42,552 bases of DNA. Origin: Spirogloea muscicola (Eukaryota; Streptophyta; Zygnematophyceae; Spirogloeales; Spirogloeaceae). Location: NCBI GenBank assembly GCA_009602725.1, contig WELB01000066.1:1-42552 (forward strand), in the 5' to 3' direction. The translations under genes were made by a program, and so were the position numbers. Below, one piece after another: positions 1 through 10,870 of the stretch. The first letter of the stretch is position 1, and each line of letters begins with the position of its first letter. The notes below the pieces were generated by a model. That model made no database searches, was not told the origin of the DNA, and saw only the letters and a program-made list of their open reading frames with translations.

Positions 1-620
1 GTTGTTCCAGCCCCTATTCTCAATGGGCGAGCACTTTCTTCTTTCTTTCAAAGTGTGAAAGAGAGAGAGAGAGAGAGAGAGAAAGAAGAAGGACGAGAAG
101 TGAGTCCCATGTCGTTAGAAGACGTGGCTCTCCCAATGGGGGCAAGGGCTGTGAAAGCATTGTTTTTGTTGGCCTCCCTTTCAATTTCATGCGCACCGCG
201 CGCCTTCTCTCTCTGTTTTTGCAGTCGGAAGACCTGCTCCCGCTCGACCTACTCCAGCTCGGCTTGTCCCCCGTGTGTGTCCTACTTGGTACTTGCTTGT
301 CGTCCTTAGTGCTTCGCCTAGTGTCCATTCTTTTTGGGCTGGCTGGAGAAGAGTGGCTTTGCCAGCCACTCTTCTCTATGGGCGAGCACTTCTTTCGCCT
401 AGCCCCCCTTCTGGTACTTTGTTCATTCCTTTTCTTTGGGCTGGCTGTTCCAGCCCATATCCTCAATGGGCGAGCCCTTTCTTACATTGGTATTTGACTT
501 CATTGTGGAGTTTCAGTACCTTTCGGCCCTTCGGACCTTGTCAATTACCGGCTGGCTTTTCACAGCCCTCGCCACCTTCTGGGCCGGTTCAACAGGTCGC
601 CATTGCGTTGGACATATCAT
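1..620. repeat. Cluster of hairpin modules with a GA microsatellite
   Basis: Several copies of a short module lie here. Each is centred on an inverted repeat GGGCTGG / CCAGCC(C) and followed by an ATGGGCGAGC-type box, for example around 5-35, 340-395 and 445-480. A second variant (CAATGGGGGCAAGGGCTGTGA) occurs in reverse orientation at about 125-155, and a third around 548-575. A GA dinucleotide run sits at about 58-84. The reading frames through this stretch look like chance frames in repeat DNA. The same modules recur at least ten times elsewhere in the window, in both orientations. Confidence 0.7.
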
Positions 621-655
621 GACAATAGTATGTTACATGGGCGGTTTAACAGCTC

Positions 656-780
656 ATTGTATAAGCCTGCAGGATTTGCCAAGCATCTACAGTGTATTGT
701 GTATACCATTACAGTGTATTGTGCAAGCCTGCAGGATCTGCAAAACACCTACATTCAGCACCTGGCGTCACATCTCCCAG
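656..780. repeat. Imperfect 62-bp tandem duplication
   Basis: The string AAGCCTGCAGGAT starts at 663 and again at 725, each followed by a similar TTTGC/CTGC...CATCTACA or ACCTACA stretch and separated by CAGTGTATTGTG repeats. This is a two-copy tandem duplication with a period of 62 bp. The flanks (780-1,089) form the space beyond the ARMC6 3' end, and no gene is seen there. Confidence 0.6.
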
Positions 781-1089
781 TTTTACAGTTGAATCGTGTT
801 TACCATGAGATCACGATGGCTCACGCAAGCATGGGCCATCCTCGAAGTTGGCCCCCGGCGGCTATCAAGTAGAATGGAGGAGTTAATGATCGACTGTTCC
901 GATTAGACCAGAGGGGCAGTCTCTGTGATGCCTGTGAGATGGCTAATCTGAGAAGGCAAATGATTACACATAAAAGCAAGGCCAGTCAATTGCATCTCTG
1001 CTGAACCATGACAAGCACGTAGAGCACCATGTCACTTCACTAACTGACAGAGCCCCGCACATCTGGTAGAAGTCAAGCTCGCAGTGTGT

Positions 1090-3847
1090 TCAAGCATTGT
1101 AGTCATCAAGACCCAAGTCTCGCAGAGCGGCTGCACCGGCATCTTTGCACGACTGCTTGTGGTTGCGCTTCGCCGCTCGTATGAGGTCCTCCAAGCCCCG
1201 TTCCAGAATTAGTGGCCTACACTTTGTAATGCTGACACTTCAGGGTGCAGTTACATTGGTCCAAGGGTACATATGCAGCAAAACACAAACTAGAAGTAAT
1301 TACAAACTTCCATTGGATCATGATAAGTTGGAACGATCACTGACGAGGTGACTCAAGTACTCAGGAACTGTGTGGGACGGCTCACCTGTTTTCGGGGTTG
1401 CGCACAGCAAGGTTTCGGAACATGTTGCAGGCTTGGCGCTGCATGGGTCCGACACTAGGGTGGGCCTCCATCGCCTCTGCCGCAATTTCAATGGCCCCAA
1501 GCTGCACGGCCTTGGCGGCATTCTCCGGAGATCGCAGACACAGGCAGGCTATAGCTGCCAAACACTGCACAATGAGCACAACAGAGACATCCAGCCACCA
1601 ACTTATGGAGAGAGGATCTGCAGACTGCAACTTGAACCCCTTGGGCAGTGGTCCCTTGAACAGTTTGGGAGTAACTGGTGTCTATACCGCATAACAATCG
1701 TGGACCTGAGAGTAGCAAGCAAGACAGGCACTAAGTGATGCATGACTTACATCAAATACGTATATTGCAAGGCTGTACCTGAGTATGATGGTGGAGCTTA
1801 CCTCCTGCAGGATGACAGGGTCGCCACTGAACGACGTCATAGCTGACAGGAAGCTCTCCAGCGCACCCTCACTCCCGACCATCTGCTCCTTGTTGGCATC
1901 GCTTCCTGCAAGCTGACTTTCTGAGGGTCTCTGTCAGTGGCAGAAGAGGTCATACACTCTGGCACAGATGCTATCCTATGCCAGACTCAATTGAAGTCAC
2001 ATCCACACCCTCCATTTGTCCCATTGGGGTATTATCATTTTCCTCTGTTTGCTAACATGGCTACAAGATGCTGACATGAATTGCAGGCCTCACATTAATC
2101 TGCCCAAATTAAATAAGAGGAAAGTGATATCCAATTACGGTGGGCGGGGCATCAAGCACAGCCTATGCACTTTACCTGGCCGAGCAAGGCAGCCGTAGTC
2201 TGCGCCAGCACTGTGTCATGGACATGTTCAGCGTGGCCCAGGTGGTCAAGGAGCCTCCGGATACCACCAGCCTGCGCAACCTCCCTGCAGATCTCGTCCT
2301 ACGCACTCAACAACTTGGAGCACTGTCACGATTGGTAGCACCATCTACCTATAAGAGCTGGAATATACTGACATGATAATTCGCTTTTCAACGGAAGAGA
2401 ACGAGGGATCTGCATAGTCACATTGACTGCAATGGAGTCGAGGGCCTGGCACAGTGCCACAAGCACGGCTGGGGGAATGTCCGGGCGCGCCATAGTGCCC
2501 AAGATGGTGGGCACTGCCCCTGCCTTGGCCATGGTGCGGGCATTTCCATATGCCTGCCAGGTTGGCGTAGTGCATAATAAGAAGAATATCTACTGCTAAA
2601 ATCTAATATCTATCTATCATTGTACTCTGACGTACTTGGTGGATTGATGCATTTGGTAGCATGACAGGAGCCATGTGACTTACTGATCCATAGTCTCACA
2701 TATGGCATGCTCTTATCTTCGAGGTCATGGGTATGTCAACTTGAATAGAATCAGGTCAAGGAGGAGCAATAGCACAGGCCAATTGAGTGGGTCGTGTGCA
2801 CACATACATTTGAAGACGGAGGCCGGGGGTCGTCCGCTGTTGCCAACCGCCGCACAGCGTGGCAGGCGGCCAGGACATCAGCAGGGCCCTCGGCGCCCGT
2901 GGCATCCAGCAGAGCCACATGAGCGCTGGCGCCCATGAGCGCGTCCTTGTTGGTCTCGCTTCCGGCGGCAGCCGCCGCGGCAGCGGCTGCCGCTGCGCCG
3001 GCAAGGGGTGCAGGCCCCTGCAGGCACTGCACTACGACCTCGGCACCACCAGCGCTGCCAAACGAGTCTCGGACGTCGTCTCCCGCTGCAAGGCCAATCT
3101 ATCGGCAATTCTTACTCTTGACGTTCACGCTTACAAGCAAATTCTAAAACCTTGAGTCTTGGTCCCAGTTGACATACCGGCGAGCAGTGGCGGCAGAAGC
3201 TGCAAGCTGGCCTTCAGCACCGACTGTACGTCGAGCTGGTGGAGCTTGGAACAGGCAGCGATGGCCGCCCGCACTGCGCTCCTCCCGCCATCTGGCGTTA
3301 CGTAAAAGCTCTCGGAGCTCGTGACAACAGAGCCAAGCGCCTCCACTGCGGCGGCCAACGACGACACAGCATCGCTGCCGCCGCCGCCGCCGCCGTCGCG
3401 CTCGCCTGCTTCCGCAAGCTGACCCATGGCGGCTTCAAGCCGCGCCGTGGCCTCCCCAAGCTCGTCCCCCGACGCCGCTGCGGCTGCACCATTGGGTGTT
3501 GGCCAGATGCCTGCATCACAAATAGGAGTATGACTCAGTCTTAAGAGTAGAGATGTCCAGATGTTTGCATCACAAACAAGGAGTAAGACTCAGGTCTGAC
3601 GTTTCACTTCGATTTGGTGCAAGTATAGGCTCGGGTCTGGAGACCAGTGAGACGGGCTTTACAGAAAAAGGTGGGTATGGGCTTTACCAGCGAGGTCTAC
3701 GCCCTGGAGTGCGAAGGCCGCAGCAGCGTCACGCGCGGCCTCGTCTGGCGCCATGCCGAACTCCTCCACGTTCTCGGCCACCGCCGCGTCAAAGGCCGCC
3801 TGGGAGACGCGCAGCTGCCGTGCCGGCCTGGGCGCCCCTGCCGCCAT
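1090..3847 (-). CDS. ARMC6: Armadillo repeat-containing protein 6 homologue
   Basis: Eight exons: 3847-3688, 3510-3178, 3085-2808, 2553-2422, 2298-2176, 1912-1802, 1564-1386 and 1216-1090 (TGA). They sum to 1,443 nt, or 480 aa, close to animal ARMC6 (about 475-500 aa). The N-terminus carries the family signature FDAAVAENVEEFGM followed by ALQGVDLAG (residues about 19-53). The rest is armadillo-type helical repeats, for example CQALDSIAVNDEIC, VAQAGGIRRLLDHL and NMFRNLAVRNPENR. The tail ends CKDAGAAALRDLGLDDYNA. The ATG at 3847 was chosen because it directly precedes the conserved start and all phases then close. The cellular role of this conserved family is poorly known; ARM repeats imply a protein-binding scaffold. 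Exon 3 encodes an alanine run of about 12 residues. It is divergent with the ABITRAM gene. Confidence 0.88.
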
Positions 3848-4530
3848 GCCGCCGGTTCGAGCGAACGAGGGACGGCAACTGCAGCAGCGGCAACAGCGGC
3901 TCGAAGACCAACTGGGGTCGGCCGCATTGGCTCGACACTCCACGCCAATGCCGCCGACGTCTTCGCCGCAACCTTTCAAGACCAATGTCGTTGCCGCGGC
4001 GCCGCAGCTGCCAGCTGTTGAAGCCCCAAGCCCTGATTGCCTAGTCGAGCTGCTCAGAGTTCAGAGCCGCTAGCAAAGTCTGCGCTGCACCTTAGCAGTC
4101 AGGTAGCAGGTCGAGTCGGCGGGTCCATGTCGGAGGATTCAAGAGACAGGGCCAAACAGTTCTCGATGCGGAAGTAGGGGTTTAGATGTGAGTTTGAGGC
4201 TTGTTGGACGTCAGGCGTCAGGATTTGCTGGGTGCCAGAGAGCAGCTCTTGGCAACAGTTGAATGGAGTGTGTCTTAACAAGTGTATATCAGTGGAAGCA
4301 CTGAACAAGGCCCAGTTAAGCGGAAGAGACCACTGATGGTGCCTGCCAAGGGAAAACCCCTAGTCAATTGCCGCAAGGGGAAAGAATTGAACCCCCATGG
4401 GTTCGTTCACAATTGCGTGCTAGTGCTCAGCCCCCGCCGCCCGCCCCGCCCCTGGCGGCGGCGGCGGCGTACGCGAAGCTCGAGGAGCTCTAGGAGCGCT
4501 CCGTGGGGCAGGGCCAGGGGAGGACCCGCC
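3848..4530. promoter_or_regulatory. Divergent intergenic region between ARMC6 and ABITRAM
   Basis: About 680 bp separates two divergently transcribed ATGs (3847 minus, 4531 plus), so both promoters should lie here. The middle (about 4,070-4,420) is moderate in GC and the stretch 4,430-4,530 is very GC-rich. I see no convincing TATA box or conserved element, so the regulatory role is inferred from gene arrangement alone. Confidence 0.35.
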
Positions 4531-6122
4531 ATGGCCGCCGAGGGCTCTCGCCCTGCGGGCGCGGACGCGGCCAGCGGAGGCGGCAGCGGCGGCGGCGGCG
4601 GNCCCTCTCCCCCTCCCTCCTCCCTCCCTCCTCGGGCAGCCTCCCAGCGCCGGGCAGGGGCGCCGCGTTGCTGCGGCACTAGCGGCTACGACGGATCGTG
4701 CCTCTGCCAGCTCTGCTCATCAATCATCGCAGTCCTTAAGAGCAAAAGTGTTATGTGTCCTCTGGTCTTCGACCGCAATTGGTCCTGACATTCTAACTCC
4801 AAACCCTGGGACTGCCTCCTGACGCCCACATCCACATTGTTGCCCCCGCAGACGTCAATGGCGTCGACCGCCACGACCACTACGTCTACCGCCATCCCAA
4901 TGGGTCAGCCCCTTCTTGAGTTGGTGCAAGATGGTGCAGTCTTCGGGTTTTGGGTTTGACGATTGATCAAGCTTTCTGTGGGAAGCTGGGCGAGAGTGGC
5001 AGCGCCTGCTGCCGAGCCCAGTGGTGCACCTCGCTGCCGGTTTATCTGGCGCATCGCAGACTGTGCGTGGTAGGGATGGCGCCCACGCATGCGGCGCTGG
5101 CGCCTGGCTGCGCGGCCATCACGGCCGTGAGCTTCGACGCCGGCCGCAAGGGCGGCCTGGGCGGCCTTGCTGTCACTGGCAAGCACAAGAAGGTATGGGG
5201 CAGCACAGGGCTCGAGCCGTTTCCAGTCAGCCGGGAGCTTGAGGTGGTTACTAAGGCGAGCGAGCTTGAGCATCTATGAAGCTCGCTGATCTGCGTAGCG
5301 GCGCCACCACTGCCCAGAATGCGCCGCGGTTGGAGGCTGAGTCCGCTCTCTGCCGAGTCATGCTGACTGACGGCAATGCCTATGTCATGAGGTGAGGGGC
5401 TTTCCACTGCCGATCCTTTTCCACTCTCTTTCCCTCTCCCGCTTCCTCTTTCCCACTTCCTCTCCCACACCCTCTCCCACACCCTTCTCCATCCATGCTT
5501 TCATCCCTCTTCCGCTGCCCAGTCAACCTGCGCTGATGCTCAGGTCCGCTGTGACTCATGACACCGCCACCTTATGCCTCAAACACAGAAAACCATGTCC
5601 TCTGCAGCCTTGGACCTCAAGCCGAAGCTCTAACCTTGACTCAAGCTTCGCTCTTCTACTATGATAATGAATGCACCCTCTTGTCTATGGCTATTTGCCA
5701 GGTGCTGCGTGCGGGGGCTGGTCCTAGAGGTTAATGAGCGACTGGCAAGCGACCCCGCCCTGCTGCGCGAGAAGGTGCGTGTGCACAGGACAAGCAGAGC
5801 TGCTCGCTCGCAGTGATTTCTGAGAGCTGCAGCAGCTGGCTGGGAGCATGGTGGGCGTCGTTAGTGGCAGTGGGGCCGGATCTGGCCATTACAGTGCCTT
5901 CTGCCAGCGTTGCCTGTCCACGGGCGACCTTGCAGGCTGCGTCTGAGCCGGCGGCAGTTGCCGTGCATGGTGATGTCCGGGTTATGGCAGGCCTCGTCGG
6001 CGGGCTTCATCGCAGTTCTGATGCCGCGGCCTGAGGACTGGGCCCATGCGGAGCAAAGCCTCGCTTCACGCGCACAGTACGAGGCGGTTCGCGGCCTTGC
6101 CCAGGCTGCGACGCCCCAGTAA
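4531..6122 (+). CDS. ABITRAM: ABITRAM/FAM206 (Simiate) family protein, first exon interrupted by N
   Basis: Recognisable exons are 4852-4903, 5060-5192, 5318-5391, 5702-5774 and 5991-6122 (TAA), with phases that join cleanly. They give DVNGVDRHDHYVYRHPNG, LCVVGMAPTHAAL, SGKHKK-like VTGKHKK, CRVMLTDGNAYVM, CCVRGLVLEVNERL and a tail with GFIAVLMPRPEDW. This is the order found in the human actin-binding transcription modulator, a small nuclear protein with a glycine-cleavage-H-like fold. The proposed start is the ATG at 4531 in a strong CCGCCATGGC context. It opens a Gly/Ala-rich frame that runs into a single N at 4602. The expected segment before DVNG (family LVxRYY...YK-like) is not visible, so part of exon 1 and its donor are probably missing at that N. 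Convergent with INTS7. Confidence 0.8.
4602..4602. other. Ambiguous base, probably a collapsed gap
   Basis: A single N lies between a GGC run (4583-4601) and a CCCTCC run (4603-4634). The 5' coding segment of ABITRAM that should occur between 4531 and 4851 is not found, which suggests that sequence was lost here and that N does not stand for one base. Confidence 0.5.
5400..5490 (+). repeat. Pyrimidine-rich tract in an ABITRAM intron
   Basis: Nearly pure C/T sequence with CTCTCCCACACC-type repeats lies just after the donor at 5392. It belongs to the intron between the exons ending at 5391 and starting at 5702, and no coding sense is seen in it. Confidence 0.5.
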
Positions 6123-6603
6123 GCGAGTTCCTGTCGTTCAGCGGACCTTGCAGATCCAGACTGACGACTAACTGCGCACTTTGCGCTTGCTTGACCAACC
6201 CCCCTTGCTTCTCAAGTTACTAGAATGTACTCACCACCGCCAGTCACCTCAAATTTGCTACAATAAATTCCGAAGACACAGGTATAGGGCCTAGACCTGG
6301 AGGGTTCTTATTCTTAAAACGTTGTCGATTTAGCGGCAAGGTTAAGGTCAGACTCGGAAACCCCGAGAATCTGGAGACAAGGTCCCAGGCTGATGACCAA
6401 TTGTGTCATAAGTCTGCGAGCTGCATTCTGACTCTGAGCTAGCTAGTGCAAACACTTAGCCAGATCAAGCTGCTTCTAACCAGGCCGTGTGCACAATTGC
6501 ATGCGAGCCACTAGTATGCTGTCACGCTTTGGCCAAGTTTGGGGCCACCCTGTCCCAGCTTGCTTGCCAAGTATTGCCAATTGCAGGCTGTTCATAAGGA
6601 TCT
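6123..6603. other. Convergent intergenic region ABITRAM/INTS7
   Basis: This region lies between the two stop codons. An AATAAA occurs at 6262-6267, about 140 bp after the ABITRAM stop. It could serve in 3' end formation, although green algae commonly use TGTAA. No further gene is seen. Confidence 0.35.
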
Positions 6604-9600
6604 TCATTGGTGATGAACTCTTGAAGTCCATGTAACCTTGATTCGATCTCCATCGGCACTTTCAACTTGCCGGCTCATGCTACGGCTACTAAGACCCCCA
6701 GCGGCCCCACCCAGATGCTTCAGTGCAGCGGCCACGGCCCAGCGGACTGGCAGTGGACTGGCAGCAGCCCTCACGCGCTTGGCCGCCCTCAATTTGGTTT
6801 CTGGAAGAGGCTTTGGGCAGCTGACATTGGCAAAGTCTTGGGCTGCCGCAATCAGCTCGTCTGCTGCGGTGCCGGCAACTGTGGGTACGGCTGCTGCCAG
6901 CCGCTCCATCAGCTTGGCGTAATCCTCCATTGCAGCTTTGCCAGCTGTCTGGGAAGTTGCTGTGGCGTCCCCACTGACAGTAGCACTGGTCTGCGTGCTT
7001 TCTGGCTGCAGATCCACCGCCAGCCGGCCCACCTGCTCGCATAGTAGGACCATTGTCCGCAAGGCCAGGCCCTCCGCCGTAACCGTAGCCAGCGACGCTG
7101 CAGCAGAAACGAGCACCCGCGAGGCATCGAGCGCCAACTGGCTGTCAGCAGCTTGTTCAGTGATTGTGAGCTCAAGGCTGGGGAGGAAGTCTGGGTCATC
7201 CGCCACTGCCCCGGCCATTGCCATCCCCTGCAGGAGCTGCATACGCCAGCAGATGTGGACAACAGTTGGCGTTAAGTTCTAGCTTCAGGTCCTTGAAGCC
7301 AAGTGTGTAGTGTTTGGGTACTGTGATGCTTCACAGCTTGAGCTGTATTGGCAATGAGAAAGTGCAATTTTCTACTTGAGATACAGATTCTATACAATCT
7401 AAGAAGAAGGCTCGCCCATAGAGAAAGAGGGGCTGGCAAAGCCAGCCCAAAAGAATGGACAATGTCCATCTACTATACTATCATTCATTTTTATTCAAGT
7501 TATGTCATATATGGAATCAGAATTACACTTCTCTGAACTCTGTGGTAGCTAAGACATTGCTACGTTGGCAAGAACTTTGCCTCTCAGTGAAGGTTTGAGG
7601 GTCTCTGCAAGGTCATAGGTTGGCCTTAGGACCTGGGTTGGTGAAAGAGAGTCTCCATAGGAACCAACAAATGCAGGCTCTTAGGTGCGACTGAGCGCTC
7701 ACCTCACCGATAGTGCCCAAAGCAGAGCTGTGGAGGTCCGCGGCCAGCCCATCCGTCATCGCGAGCGCGACAAGGGCTTGTGCGCTCCCAGTGGACAGCG
7801 CGCCACATCGATTGGCCTGCGGCGCCAGCTGGCGAAGGCCGGCAAGGGCCACCATCCGCACGCTCGCCCAGAGGTCGCCGGCTGCTACGCTTGCCAGCAG
7901 CTGCACCTGTGGCCAAGTCCAGGCCAAGACAATCTACTCAGAGTCCTGATGTTACCACCTACGCATAGACCCCTTGACTCTTGACTTGCGACAAGAGCAG
8001 ACAAATGCTGGCCAGAGTCAGAAAATAACTACTGTTTTTAAGCTCAAAGTCCTCAAACTTGGGTGAGGAAGAAGCAGTGCTACAACATGCAACAACGCTA
8101 TCAAAGTCCAGGGAGCTTTTCAGAACCTGCTCCCAGAGTGTGACAATGGAGCAGACTGCCAGCTTGGTGAGGGCACGCAGTATGGTGGCCACTTCCGATG
8201 CAGACGTGCGCTCTTGCAGCGCCTCCTCACCAACCTGCACCAGCAAATGCGACCACAGGCGGTCAGGTCAGGACTTCAAGAGGTACGTGTTGAGATTCGA
8301 CAATTCTGTGAGCACAGTCAATACTCCTGTCATTGTCACCTCATTATCTCATCGCAAGACATGACTAGCTATTCTCAAGCATGAAGTGAGAGTGTAGGGT
8401 TTAGGATGCAAGGCTTCAGGGTGTTGGCTTCAGCGCGGCTGAGCGGCTCACCGTCTGCGCTGTCAGAGCAAGCTGCGGGGAACCGGACATGTGACCAAGC
8501 AGCCAGGCGGCAGCGAGGGTATGCTTCCCTCCACCAGGGCCACTGCCAAGCAGTCGCTCCCGCACCTTGTCCAGGGCAGCCGCCGCGAAGTTGGCGGAGA
8601 CCCGGCAGAAGCGCGCAGCTGCCGAGAATGTGGCCTCTGCCTGTGCTGCAGTGAGCGAGGGGGGGAGGGCGGCAGCACCGCCACGAGCAGGTCAGTGAGG
8701 AGGCTGCCAAGAGCCCTCTGCTTCTTGTCTATCAGAAGAGGCACGGTAGGTATCAAAGACTTGGGCAGCCCCTAGTCACACTGCTGCTTACTCCACAACA
8801 CTCAATGACTGTGAGAGATATACTTAAACAATAATTGACTACTGCGGCAGAAAGCGGAACACTTCACACAAAAAACATCGTTGTATTGCAACACTCTACA
8901 GATTCTGTTAGCAACATCAAACTGCTGACCACAGATTAGTGTTTAAGAAGTCCAAAGTAGTACTGATCAGCCTACAGCACCCAACTGCAGATGCCCGTCA
9001 AGGCTGCGACAGCAAAGTGCATACCCACCTCCACAGGCTGCGGCGAAGCCAGGGCGTCAAGGACAAGCTCATGCACGCCTGCGCTGTTGGCAGCCAGGCA
9101 CGCTGCAGCGCCGAGCGCGCGCAGTGCCAGAGCCCGCGCCGGGGGGTCGGCAAGGGGCGTCGCCACCTCGAGGATGCGCCCGAGCACCAGGCCTGGATTT
9201 AGTAGCCGGCCCGGCGCGAGCAGCCCGCCATCACTGCCATTGTTGCCGCCATTGCTGTCCTGGCCTCCCGCTGCCGGGGCCTGGAGGTGCTGCAGGAACA
9301 CCTGCACCAGTAGGATGGGGTCAGCAGCAACCTCAAGTCATCGCACTGCAGCTCAGAGTCAGGAGAGGCTCAGCCAAACGAGCAGCAGAGTGCAGTGACT
9401 GCCAGCACCGTTGCTCATCTCTGCTGACATTGCTCTCAAACCGGTTTGATAGTACGTGTCAGGAGCTGGGGCTGAGGGTCCTGGGTTGTCTAAAGCTCAA
9501 GGTTATGAGACTTTAGAGGTCCAGCTCGACTGGCAGTTCGGTGGTGCTCACCACAGCGCGCGTGCTTTCAGCTCGCCCTGTCTAGCAATTTCCTTCTTGC

Positions 9601-10311
9601 CATCATTGGTGCTTTCCTTATCTTGCACTGAATGTACACACTGTCCATGCGTCTCGCCATGTATTTCTCTTGAGCTATATACATTTGAAATTGGTCTACA
9701 ACTAAGGTATATCGAGCTTATTGCGGCTGCAAAAGCTTGGCAGCTTGGAATACAAAGTGGGTTCAGCTCGCCATGGGCGCGGCAGCAGCCAACACCGCAA
9801 AGCAGGCTTACCTGGAGGACGCAGAGCCGGACAGTGTCGCTGCCCGCCCGGAACGCATCCGCCAGGCGAAGGACCAGGGCGTTGGCCTGCGTGACGTCGC
9901 CACAGCCGTCGGAGCCGCCGGGCGCCGCCGCCGTCTCCGGCGGCGTCGTCGCAACCGCAGAGCCGCCGCCATAGGCACTATTTACTGATGCCGCCGCTGC
10001 CGCCGTGTCCTTTGCCGCCGTCGCCGCCGCCCACTGCCGCAGGCGCGGCCCCATCTGCAGGATCGTCTCCAGCTGCACGGCTGCATGGCAGATTGGCCAT
10101 TTGGGTCAGCATTTCCTGCAGCGTCAGTCCTTACCACCGCGGCGCACGATAGACGACGCCATTGCATGATGGCAGTAAGTCGTTCGAGGTGGGGTCCTCA
10201 GTCACACGAACCCAGCTTCGGCGAGCGCAGGCCGCGGTCGAGCTCCGTGCTCCACGTTGCCGTGGCCGTGGCAGCCGCCGCCGCCGCCGTCAGTGGCGCC
10301 GGCTCCGCCAT
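6604..10311 (-). CDS. INTS7: Integrator complex subunit 7 homologue, short form
   Basis: Seven exons: 10311-10212, 10080-9812, 9301-9029, 8640-8452, 8234-8127, 7906-7703 and 7236-6604. The sum is 1,776 nt, about 591 aa. Landmarks match the N-terminal alpha-helical repeats of INTS7: ELDRGLRSPKL near residue 25, LRLADAFRAG then VRLCVLQ at about 104-123, GRILEVATPLADPPARAL, TFSAAARFCRVSANFA, and WEQ joined to VQLLASVAAGDLW across an intron. Integrator is the nuclear complex that cleaves snRNA and other nascent transcripts. Animal and plant INTS7 are clearly longer (about 960 aa or more). The C-terminal 210 residues here are Ala-rich and not recognisable, so the 3' exons may be divergent, missing or unmodelled. 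The exon 1/2 junction (10212 to 10080) is the least certain. The start ATG lies about 85 bp from a retroelement tail. Confidence 0.75.
7400..7470 (-). repeat. Hairpin module inside the last INTS7 intron
   Basis: One copy of the GGCTGGCAAAGCCAGCC hairpin module lies in the 466-bp intron between 7703 and 7236. It is flanked by its usual GCTCGCCCATAGAGAAAG box on one side and AAAAGAATGGACAATGTCC on the other. Its presence inside an otherwise clean gene supports independent mobility of the module. No clear target-site duplication is visible. Confidence 0.65.
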
Positions 10312-10394
10312 GGCTCCGCACAGCAGTTGTCGTCGGGGCTTCCAACGCCGCCCTCAGCAAGCCCTCAGCCAGAGGAAATGCCCCTATCCTCAAT

Positions 10395-10472
10395 GCCTCC
10401 GGGTCTCGGCAGAGTGCCTCCTTCCCCGCAGTGAGCTACTCTGACCTGATGTTGCTCACTCGCGGGTACTGA
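10395..10472 (+). mobile_element. 3' coding tail of a non-LTR retroelement
   Basis: A short frame ASGSRQSASFPAVSYSDLMLLTRGY ends in TGA at 10470-10472. The same C-terminal signature (SxSDLxLLTRxY then stop) occurs at 20,264, 22,428, 22,945 (minus), 37,217 and 38,585, so this is a heavily 5'-truncated copy. It is followed by the retroelement 3' region and lies directly upstream of the INTS7 start codon, within its likely promoter. Confidence 0.6.
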
Positions 10473-10870
10473 GCTTCCCTAGGGTGTTGTCTTGTTTGGT
10501 TGTGTAGTCCTTTTCCAGCACCTCTTTCTTTGGCTTGGGATATTGTCCATTCTTTTTGGGCTGGCTTTGCCAGCCACTCTTCTCTATGGGCCACAAAACG
10601 GTTTTCTTCGGCTTCAGACATTGTCCACTGTTTTTAGGCTGGCCTTGCCAGCCCTTCTTCTCTATGGGCGCGCACTTCTCTCTATCTTCAATAGGCGAGC
10701 TCCTTCTTCATGAGTTGCTGTCCGACTTGCAGTGTGGCGAGGCAGATTTGCGGAACTGCAACGGCTGACCGGCTGACCACATTGGAAAAAGCCAGCCCCA
10801 CAAAGAATGAACAAAGTACGAGAAGGGGCCAGGGGAAGCACTAATAGAAGCACTAATGGACTCCTTCGGG
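10473..10870. repeat. Retroelement 3' region with hairpin modules
   Basis: The sequence after the retroelement stop runs through TGTGTAGTCCTTTTCCAGCA and CTTGGGATATTGTCCATTC into two GGGCTGGCTTTGCCAGCC / ATGGGC modules (about 10,555-10,590 and 10,637-10,670), then degraded pieces to about 10,870. The same order follows the tail at 38,585. Confidence 0.6.

Noticed and set aside
8655-8740. Apparent frameshift in INTS7 at a C7 run, joining QRALGSLLTDLLVAVLPPS to SLTAAQAEATFS
   Set aside because: The C-rich run makes a good polypyrimidine tract before the acceptor at 8,641-8,642, and exon 8640-8452 joins exon 9301-9029 in phase with family-like residues. The upstream frame is better explained as intron, so no indel is needed.
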